Shown here: one piece after another, positions 7,473-13,240 of the stretch
Position numbering within the stretch: position 1 is the stretch's first letter
Layout of the letters: each line of letters starts with the position of its first letter
Assembly (NCBI GenBank): GCA_002730985.1
Contig: PCBP01000058.1
Span: 1 to 13,240 of the forward strand
DNA from: Flavobacteriales bacterium
GTDB taxonomy: Bacteria > Bacteroidota > Bacteroidia > Flavobacteriales > BACL11
Direction of reading: 5' to 3'
DNA length: 13,240 nucleotides
Program-made: the position numbers and the translations under genes
Notes under the pieces: generated by a model
What the model was told of the DNA's origin: nothing
Database searches by the model: none
The model's input: the letters and a program-made list of their open reading frames with translations, nothing else

Positions 7473-10400
7473 TATTATTTTTGTTTGCTCTATTCTTCTC
7501 TCTGAGTGCTTTTTCTCAGAAGAAGCTAACAAAATTCTCAAAGGAATTCCCGACTTACCTTTTAGAGTTAGATGGTTTTATGACGGCTACTAATAATGAT
7601 GAATTAAAATTAGTTTATAGAAGATTCTCAAAGCAGTCTAAAAATTTATCAGAAGAGGAGAAATCTAATATAATCCAGATTTCTAATAAGATGTTATCAA
7701 AGAGGTTAAGGCCAAATCCTCATTTTTTTAAGTTTCTTTCAGCAGTTATTAATATTGATGACAGCAGGAGAGGTTCTGTCCTATTGTTAGAATGGCTGAA
7801 TGTTTTTAATGAGGCCTTAGGTGTTAATACCACTAATAAATTGATGCTCTTTTGTGCATTTTCATCTGATTTGACAAAGAAGAACATTTTAAGAACAAGT
7901 AGATCAGCTCAGTGGCGAGTAAGTAATATAGATTTTCATTTTGAATTTAGAATGACTGAACCAGTAATTATTTTTGACACTCCATTTGATTTAAGTTGTT
8001 CTACATCTGATGGTTTATATACTATCTTTGGTACTACAGGAACATATCATTTTATTTCACATGAGTGGTTTGGTCAGAATGGATTGATGAATTGGGAATC
8101 ACATGGATATTCAAAGGACTCTGTTTTTGTTGAGATCAAATCATACAAGATAGATACTAGAAAAAGTGAAGTTATTGCAGACTCTTCTATCTTTTTTAAT
8201 AAGCACATCTTTGTAGAACCGATTATAGGTCAGGCAGTAAATAAGCTTACTAAAGGCAAGAAAGGAAAGCTGTTTCCTAAGTTCACCTCTTATAGTAAGA
8301 ATATAGAGTTGCAAGAAATTTTTCCAAATATTGATTATAGAGGTGGTTATAAAATTCAGGGCAAAGAATTTGTTGCAGATGGCGGTAAATATGCTGAAGC
8401 AAAGATTGTTTTTAAAAGAAATGGACACGATGTGTTTATTGCAAATGCTAATCGTTTTAGTATAGGTTCTGATAGGATAGTTGCTAATGGAGCAGGAGTG
8501 AAGATATTTTTTGATAACGATTCTATTTATCATGGTAATCTACAGTTTAAATATATTAATAGTGAAAGAAAGTTGCAGCTTTATCGGAAAGTAAACGGAC
8601 TCTCAGGCGCACCTATGCTTAATACTTATCATAATGTGACAATGGATTTTGAATTATTGGAGTGGAATATTGATACTGATATTATAACTTTTGGTTCATT
8701 GCCTGGATCAGCAGAATCTAGAGTTGAATTTGAATCAGTAGATAGATATTTACAATCTAAGTTTGAGTCCATGCAAGGTGTCGATGCTATTCATCCGCTA
8801 TTACTTGTAAAAAATTATGTCACTGCTAAAAAAGAAGAAAAATTCTATGTAGAAGATTTTGCTCGTTTTGCTAAATTTCCTTTAGTGCAGATACAACACT
8901 ATCTAATTCAGTTAGCTAATGATGGGTTTATTTTTTATGATTTTGGGATGGAAAGAATAACAGTGCTTCCTAAGTTGTATAACTATGTTAATGCAGCTTC
9001 TAATTTAGGAGATTATGATGTCATCTCATTTAATTCTGTTATTAAATCAGGTCAATACAAAACAGGGGATAAAAATTTGGTAAATGCAGCATTAAATTTA
9101 GAAACAAAGGACCTTAATATCTTAGGTATTTATAATGTTGAGGTAAGTCAAAAAAGGGGTGTTTATTTGTATCCTCAAGATGGTTTGATTGTTGTGAGGA
9201 GAGATCGGGATTTTATTTTTAATGGTCAGGTTATTGCAGGAAGAGGTAGATTAAATCTATTTGGTAGAGAGTTTTTATTTCATTATGAAGATTTTAAAGT
9301 GGACCTCAATCATATTGATTCTGTTCAGCTCTCTGTACCAATACAGCCTATACAAAAAGATATGAGGGGTAATGAGATTCTAACACCTGTTAAAACTGTA
9401 ATAGAGGCGGTAACTGGTGATTTAAGGATTGATCATCCAACCAACAAATCAGGGATCAGGAGAGATAGTTTTCCTGAGTTTCCTATATTTAGTTCTTATT
9501 ATGATTCGTATGCATATTATGATAATCAGTCAATTTATGATGGTGTGTATGAGAGAGATAGATTTTCATTTCATCTACAGCCTTTTACAATTGATAGTTT
9601 AGATAATTATTCTGGTAAAGGCTTATGGTTTGCTGGCACCTTTGAGTCTGCGGGTATCTTCCCAATTTTTGATGATACTTTAAGGTTGCAACAGGATTAT
9701 TCACTAGGATTTAATACAGAAACACCTACTGGCGGTTTCTCGATTTATGGTGGAAAGGGCAGGTATTATGATGATATTAATTTGAGTCACGAAGGATTAA
9801 AAGGAAGTGGTGATTTTGAATACCTAACATCAAAGGCAAGTGCTAATGAGATCTTCTTTTTTCCTGACTCAACTAATCTTTTTACTCAATTATTCGTTAT
9901 TAATGAGGTCGCAACTGGTATAGAGTTCCCTAGTGTAAAGAATACCGAGACTTATGCTCACTTTGAACCTTATAATGACAGGTTAAATGTTAATAAGATA
10001 AAAGCCAATTTTGATTTTTATCATTCTCAAGCTACTTTAAATGGCAATCTATTAATTAGACCAACTGGTGTTACAGGTGGTGGGATAATGTCTCTTGACA
10101 AGGCAAAGGTTAATGCTAGTCTATTTACATATAATGCAAATTGGTTTGGCTCTGATACTGCTAGTCTACGAGTCTTAGAGGATTCTGGCAATGTAGCTTT
10201 TAAGGCAAATGATCTTAAGACTCATATCGATTTAGTAATGCGTGAAGGTTATTTCTATTCTAATGGCACTGACTCTTATGTAGAATTGCCTGAAAATCAA
10301 TATATAACATATATTGATAATCTTAGATGGGAAATGGATAATGAATTTCTAACCTTGGGAGCTGAAGATGATAATGGAGAAGGCTCTGAATTTATATCTG

Positions 10401-11893
10401 TCCATCCTGATCAAGATTCTTTGCGCTTTCTTGCTAAAACTACTTTCTATAGTTTGAAGGATTATATAATCCATGCAGCTGGTGTAGAAAAGATAGTAGT
10501 TGCTGATGCAGTTATTTTCCCAGATTCAGGTATAGTTACTATTGCTAAACAGGCTATTATCGAGACTTTGTATAGTGCTAAGATTTTAGCAGATGACTTA
10601 ACGGAATATCATACATTTACTGATGCTACTGTAGAAATCAGATCAGCAAATAATTATATAGCTAGTGGTAATTATACTTATAAAGATGCTATGAATAATG
10701 AGCAGCAGATCTTTTTTAAAGAAATAAGAGTAGATGAGGATACGATAACAATTGCTAGAGGTGATGTTGATAATGATGAGTTATTTCATATTGACAGTAA
10801 ATTTGATTTTAAAGGTAGTATTGATCTAATTTCTGATCAGAAGAATTTAACTTTTGATGGTTATTTTATGATAAAGCATTCTTGCACTTTGTTGAATAAA
10901 GAGTGGGTAAGATTTAGGTCAATAGTTGACCCGAAGAATATAAGATTTGTATTGGAGAAGGAATTATATAATGAGCAAGATGATCTTTTGTCGACAGCTC
11001 TTGTTATGAGTTTCGACTCTACGGATTTCTATTCAACATTCTTAAGTAGAAAGAAGCGTACTGCACTTGATTTAAGTGTTTTACCTGCTTCTTATACCTT
11101 ACAATATGATAATAAGACGTCTGCATATATTGTTGGTGGCCCTGATTCACTTTCAAATTATTATACTTTGTATGATAAAGAATGCAAGACGGCTGGAGAA
11201 GGGGTGATGGATTTAGGTCTTGATTTAGGACAAGTTACACTTAATTCTGTAGGAAGTGCTATGCATGATATGAGTTCTAAAGAAACAGAGATTGAGGGTT
11301 TTTTAATGCTAGATTTTTTCTTTTCTGAAGATGCTTTAAAGGTCATGGCAGAGGATCTATATAGTGCTCCTGGAGAAGAGTTGTTTCAATATGATGAGAA
11401 GTTTGCAAAGAACTTAAGTAGGGTCGTAGGTAAGGATAAAGGGGAGACTTTACTTGTTGACTTGGAAATGACTGATGAGTATTCTAAGTTTCCAGATGAA
11501 ATGTGTAATTCTATTGTTTTTGCAAAAACAAAATTAAGATGGGATAATAAAAACAAGGCTTATGTTGCAAAAGGGTCCATTGCTGTAAGTAGTATTATGG
11601 AGAGACAAGTAAATTCAACACTTGATGGTTATTTGATTATAGAGAAGGGAACGAATTCAGATGTTTTAACGATTTATTTAATGACAGAGTTATATGATGA
11701 ATATTATTTCCAATATAAAAATGGTGTAATGAAGGCTTGGTCAACTAATGTAGATTTTACTACTGCAATTAATGATGTTAAGGTTAAGAAAAGAAAAGCT
11801 GAAGAGATGAGAGGGAAACGATCTTATCGTTACATGTCTGCTAATGATGATGTTACGGAACAGTTTCTAAAATATATTAAGAAGAAGTATTAA
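7442..11893 (+). CDS. Giant predicted secreted protein of unknown function (1483 aa)
   Basis: I cannot name a characterised family. Similarly built uncharacterised proteins occur in other Bacteroidota, from memory. Residues 1-25 form a clear signal peptide: basic KK, then IILFLFALFFSLSAFS, cleavage before QKK. About 26-170 looks helical. Most of 170-440 and 520-1450 reads as repeated beta-strands (alternating hydrophobic residues, many Asn, Asp, Gly, Tyr), with no membrane helices and few cysteines. Residues 441-516 differ, being helical and resembling a winged helix. The C-terminus is basic (KKRKAEEMRGKR, then IKKKY) and lacks a T9SS sorting tail, so a periplasmic or periplasm-facing membrane-associated location is my guess. 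The start at 7442 is fixed by the signal peptide even though it overlaps prmA by 31 bp. The frame is unbroken over 4.4 kb with composition like its neighbours, so it is a real, maintained gene. Confidence 0.9.
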   Translation: MANATPKKSIILFLFALFFSLSAFSQKKLTKFSKEFPTYLLELDGFMTATNNDELKLVYRRFSKQSKNLSEEEKSNIIQISNKMLSKRLRPNPHFFKFLSAVINIDDSRRGSVLLLEWLNVFNEALGVNTTNKLMLFCAFSSDLTKKNILRTSRSAQWRVSNIDFHFEFRMTEPVIIFDTPFDLSCSTSDGLYTIFGTTGTYHFISHEWFGQNGLMNWESHGYSKDSVFVEIKSYKIDTRKSEVIADSSIFFNKHIFVEPIIGQAVNKLTKGKKGKLFPKFTSYSKNIELQEIFPNIDYRGGYKIQGKEFVADGGKYAEAKIVFKRNGHDVFIANANRFSIGSDRIVANGAGVKIFFDNDSIYHGNLQFKYINSERKLQLYRKVNGLSGAPMLNTYHNVTMDFELLEWNIDTDIITFGSLPGSAESRVEFESVDRYLQSKFESMQGVDAIHPLLLVKNYVTAKKEEKFYVEDFARFAKFPLVQIQHYLIQLANDGFIFYDFGMERITVLPKLYNYVNAASNLGDYDVISFNSVIKSGQYKTGDKNLVNAALNLETKDLNILGIYNVEVSQKRGVYLYPQDGLIVVRRDRDFIFNGQVIAGRGRLNLFGREFLFHYEDFKVDLNHIDSVQLSVPIQPIQKDMRGNEILTPVKTVIEAVTGDLRIDHPTNKSGIRRDSFPEFPIFSSYYDSYAYYDNQSIYDGVYERDRFSFHLQPFTIDSLDNYSGKGLWFAGTFESAGIFPIFDDTLRLQQDYSLGFNTETPTGGFSIYGGKGRYYDDINLSHEGLKGSGDFEYLTSKASANEIFFFPDSTNLFTQLFVINEVATGIEFPSVKNTETYAHFEPYNDRLNVNKIKANFDFYHSQATLNGNLLIRPTGVTGGGIMSLDKAKVNASLFTYNANWFGSDTASLRVLEDSGNVAFKANDLKTHIDLVMREGYFYSNGTDSYVELPENQYITYIDNLRWEMDNEFLTLGAEDDNGEGSEFISVHPDQDSLRFLAKTTFYSLKDYIIHAAGVEKIVVADAVIFPDSGIVTIAKQAIIETLYSAKILADDLTEYHTFTDATVEIRSANNYIASGNYTYKDAMNNEQQIFFKEIRVDEDTITIARGDVDNDELFHIDSKFDFKGSIDLISDQKNLTFDGYFMIKHSCTLLNKEWVRFRSIVDPKNIRFVLEKELYNEQDDLLSTALVMSFDSTDFYSTFLSRKKRTALDLSVLPASYTLQYDNKTSAYIVGGPDSLSNYYTLYDKECKTAGEGVMDLGLDLGQVTLNSVGSAMHDMSSKETEIEGFLMLDFFFSEDALKVMAEDLYSAPGEELFQYDEKFAKNLSRVVGKDKGETLLVDLEMTDEYSKFPDEMCNSIVFAKTKLRWDNKNKAYVAKGSIAVSSIMERQVNSTLDGYLIIEKGTNSDVLTIYLMTELYDEYYFQYKNGVMKAWSTNVDFTTAINDVKVKKRKAEEMRGKRSYRYMSANDDVTEQFLKYIKKKY

Positions 11894-11915
11894 TCATTAT
11901 CTTGCTCGCCTTTAG

Positions 11916-12548
11916 ATGATTACTTTAGAAGTTATAATATTAGTTCTAATTTCGTATTTAACAGGGGCATTCCCCTCTGCTGTTTGGGTAGGTAAAGTTT
12001 TTTATAATACTGATGTTCGCGAATATGGTAGTGGTAATGCTGGAGCCACCAACACATTTCGTGTATTAGGTAAAAGTGCCGGTGCTCCGGTTCTTTTCAT
12101 GGACATATTTAAAGGGTGGCTTGCTGTTAATTATGTTTGCTTAGTAGGTGACTTAACTTCATTACCTAATGAGATAATCTTTGAGATCCAGCTAGTTTCT
12201 GGTATTGCAGCAGTTATTGGACATTTATTTCCTGTTTATACTGGATTTAGAGGAGGTAAAGGAATAGCTACAATGTTAGGGCTCTTAATTGGTTTGCACT
12301 TTCAAGCAGCTTTATTTTCTATATTTGTTTTTATTTTTATCTTTATGATTTCAAGATATGTTTCACTTGGCTCAATGATTTCATCTATATCTTTTCCTTT
12401 CTTTGTGATGTTTGTTTTGAATTCTACTAATGCATCTTTAAATCTATTTGCAATTTTTGTACCGATTCTTTCGTTAATAACTCATCAAAAAAATATTGAA
12501 AGATTATTGAGAGGAGAGGAAACAAAAGTTAAATTTGGTAAAAAATAA
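11916..12548 (+). CDS. plsY: Glycerol-3-phosphate acyltransferase PlsY
   Basis: Transfers the acyl group from acyl-phosphate to glycerol-3-phosphate to make lysophosphatidate, the first membrane step of phospholipid synthesis. The 210-residue polytopic protein has all three PlsY signature loops: SYLTGAFPSAVWVGK (13-27), GSGNAGATNTFRVLG (38-52) and GHLFPVYTGFRGGKGIAT (102-119), separated by hydrophobic helices. A basic C-terminal tail (QKNIERLLRGEETKVKFGKK) lies in the cytoplasm. It follows the giant gene by 22 bp and precedes clpS by 5 bp. Acyl-phosphate supply (PlsX) is not encoded in this window. Confidence 0.97.
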   Translation: MITLEVIILVLISYLTGAFPSAVWVGKVFYNTDVREYGSGNAGATNTFRVLGKSAGAPVLFMDIFKGWLAVNYVCLVGDLTSLPNEIIFEIQLVSGIAAVIGHLFPVYTGFRGGKGIATMLGLLIGLHFQAALFSIFVFIFIFMISRYVSLGSMISSISFPFFVMFVLNSTNASLNLFAIFVPILSLITHQKNIERLLRGEETKVKFGKK

Positions 12549-12553
12549 TTACT

Positions 12554-12823
12554 ATGAAAAGGTTACCTAAATTTTCGTATAAAACTCATTCTAGTAGAGT
12601 TGCTGATAAGGCTCTCTTTCTGGTTAATGACGAGCATAATACTTTTGAACATGTAATTAATTGTTTAGTTGCAATTTGTGAGCATGATGAATTACAAGCT
12701 GAACAATGTGCCTTACTTGCACATTATAAAGGTGTCTGTGAGATTGCGATTGGGAGGTATGAGGTGTTAGTCCCTCTGCAAGAGGATCTAGTTCTTTATG
12801 GATTAGATGTGGAAATTATTTGA
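12554..12823 (+). CDS. clpS: ClpS-like adaptor of the Clp protease
   Basis: Cytoplasmic adaptor that delivers proteins with destabilising N-terminal residues to the ClpA/ClpC-ClpP protease. The 89 residues cover the ClpS core: LFLVNDEHNTFEHVINCL (21-38) holds the Asn25-Asp26 pair equivalent to E. coli Asn34-Asp35 that grips the N-degron amino group, and His57 in AHYKG matches His66. The C-terminal strand (GRYEVLVPLQEDLVLYGL) closes the fold. Length is typical of short Bacteroidota ClpS. In many Bacteroidota clpS directly follows prmA; here two genes (the giant protein and plsY) lie between them. It is the last gene of the + strand run. Confidence 0.92.
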   Translation: MKRLPKFSYKTHSSRVADKALFLVNDEHNTFEHVINCLVAICEHDELQAEQCALLAHYKGVCEIAIGRYEVLVPLQEDLVLYGLDVEII

Positions 12824-12850
12824 TTAAGCAGATTACATTACTAAATAGAT

Positions 12851-12858
12851 TATATTTG
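12851..12858 (+). promoter_or_regulatory. -7 box of the tRNA-Arg promoter
   Basis: TATATTTG is an exact match to the Bacteroidota -7 consensus TAnnTTTG and ends 11 bases before the mature tRNA, giving a transcript start around 12864. The nearest TTG (12820-12822) is 28 bases upstream, longer than usual, so the -33 element is uncertain. Confidence 0.6.
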
Positions 12859-12869
12859 CAGCCGTTTTA

Positions 12870-12943
12870 GGACTCGTAGCATAACTGGATAGTGCACTAG
12901 ATTACGGCTCTGGAGGTTGGGGGTTCGAATCCCTCCGAGTTCA
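12870..12943 (+). tRNA. tRNA-Arg (anticodon ACG)
   Basis: A 74-base cloverleaf folds cleanly. The acceptor GGACTCG pairs with CGAGTTC (one G-T), the D stem GCAT with GTGC, the anticodon stem CTAGA with TCTGG, and the T stem GGGGG with CCCTC around loop TTCGAAT. The anticodon loop TTACGGC puts ACG at 12904-12906, so it reads CGN arginine codons; A34 would need deamination to inosine by TadA. The discriminator base is A (12943) and the following bases are CAA, so the CCA end is not encoded. Confidence 0.96.
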
Positions 12944-12956
12944 CAAGCAAAGATAT

Positions 12957-12982
12957 CCCAGAACTAAGGTTCTGGGTTTTTT
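12957..12982 (+). terminator. Rho-independent terminator after tRNA-Arg
   Basis: CCCAGAAC (12957-12964) and GTTCTGGG (12969-12976) form a perfect 8-bp stem around a TAAG loop, followed at once by six T (12977-12982). It sits 14 bases after the tRNA and would also end readthrough from the clpS operon. Its T-run overlaps the stop codon of the convergent minus-strand gene. The opposite orientation lacks a good T-run (GATATCTTTG), so it is mainly one-directional. Confidence 0.92.
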
Positions 12983-13240
12983 ATTTAATAATCCTAATTG
13001 TTGCTACCTTTCCTAACTCAAGCTGTATTAGTATAGGATATCTAGTTTTATCATCAACTAACTCGATACGGCTTGTATTGGGTGGTGAGGTGCCTAGATT
13101 AGTTGCTTTTATCTCGATGATATTTTCTCCTTCTTCTAATTTTAGCCGTATTTTTTTGCGTTTGTTCTTAGTCTCAAAATTATTAAGAATAGTTTTGTTG
13201 TTTATTTTTAATTCTATTTTGTCTCCATCTTCTTTATTAG
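12981..13240 (-). CDS. C-terminal part of a hypothetical protein, probably secreted (partial at right edge)
   Basis: On the minus strand a frame free of stops runs from the right edge to a TAA at 12983-12981, giving 85 residues of C-terminus; the start lies beyond the window. The pattern GDKIELKINNKTILNNF, then KKIRLKLEEGENIIEIKATN, then GTSPPNTSRIELVDD and a final VATIRIIK resembles a beta-sandwich module seen, from memory, at the ends of many uncharacterised exported Bacteroidota proteins (key parts: GEN-hydrophobic-A-N-G followed by PPNT). The function is unknown and the rest of the protein is needed to classify it. It converges with the tRNA, and its stop overlaps the T-run of the tRNA terminator. 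Confidence 0.75.
   Translation of the reverse strand, partial: NKEDGDKIELKINNKTILNNFETKNKRKKIRLKLEEGENIIEIKATNLGTSPPNTSRIELVDDKTRYPILIQLELGKVATIRIIK

Noticed and set aside
8141..8533. 130-codon minus-strand open frame
   Set aside because: It lies wholly inside the giant secreted-protein gene, its translation shows no recognisable family or motif, and it has no spacing or neighbour supporting expression.
11161..11346. 61-codon minus-strand open frame
   Set aside because: It is antisense to the 3' part of the giant gene and has no motif or context.
11894..11915. TATCTTGC before plsY as an internal promoter
   Set aside because: It matches only part of TAnnTTTG and has no TTG at a suitable distance; the 22-bp gap fits an operon.
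12554..12943. Functional link between clpS (N-degron adaptor) and the adjacent tRNA-Arg, as arginine can be a destabilising N-terminal residue
   Set aside because: The tRNA has its own promoter-like box and terminator, and simple adjacency is no evidence of a functional tie.
1..13240. A compact defence, toxin-antitoxin, phage or biosynthetic system
   Set aside because: No nuclease, helicase, integrase, transposase, toxin pair, CRISPR repeat or long direct repeat was seen; the genes are largely housekeeping with even composition.

Overview
The window is an AT-rich stretch of a Bacteroidota chromosome, most likely a Flavobacteriales-type marine or environmental lineage. Four things point there: a subtilisin-like protease with a C-terminal tail resembling a type IX secretion (T9SS) sorting domain; Bacteroidota-type gene families (tandem DUF1599, a MauE/DoxX protein with a thioredoxin-like tail, a ClpS of about 90 residues, a long dipeptide-type permease); weak Shine-Dalgarno use; and a TAnnTTTG-type -7 box just before the tRNA. 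No plasmid, phage, transposon or CRISPR signature was seen. Gene density is very high and no gap between genes exceeds about 50 bases.

Layout. At the left edge is the last 35 codons of an unidentified + strand gene, then an S8-family secreted protease (135-1670). It converges with, and overlaps by 17 bp, a minus-strand pair: the diadenylate cyclase cdaA and dihydropteroate synthase folP, joined by a TAATG stop/start overlap. A short divergent gap near 3276-3316 separates folP from a long + strand run (3317-12823) that looks like one operon: a tandem-DUF1599 protein, a MauE-like membrane protein with a CxxC domain, a DppB-type permease, tpiA, prmA, a 1483-residue predicted secreted protein, plsY and clpS. 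Gaps in this run are 0 to 22 bp and two junctions overlap. The right end holds a tRNA-Arg(ACG) gene with its own promoter-like box, a strong hairpin-plus-T terminator, and the C-terminal end of a minus-strand secreted-type protein that runs off the edge.

How the genes fit together. Most of the operon is housekeeping: glycolysis (tpiA), ribosomal protein methylation (prmA), phospholipid synthesis (plsY), N-degron delivery to Clp protease (clpS), with folate synthesis (folP) and c-di-AMP signalling (cdaA) on the opposite strand. Four embedded members are poorly understood or out of context: the DUF1599 pair, the MauE/CxxC protein, an orphan peptide-type permease, and the giant exported protein, which alone fills about a third of the window. 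The giant protein is the best candidate for undescribed biology. It has a clear signal peptide, looks beta-rich through most of its length, and carries a helical stretch (about residues 450-505) that reads like a winged helix, which is unexpected in an exported protein. I see no compact new defence or mobile system; the interest lies in these conserved-looking uncharacterised proteins inside a core operon.
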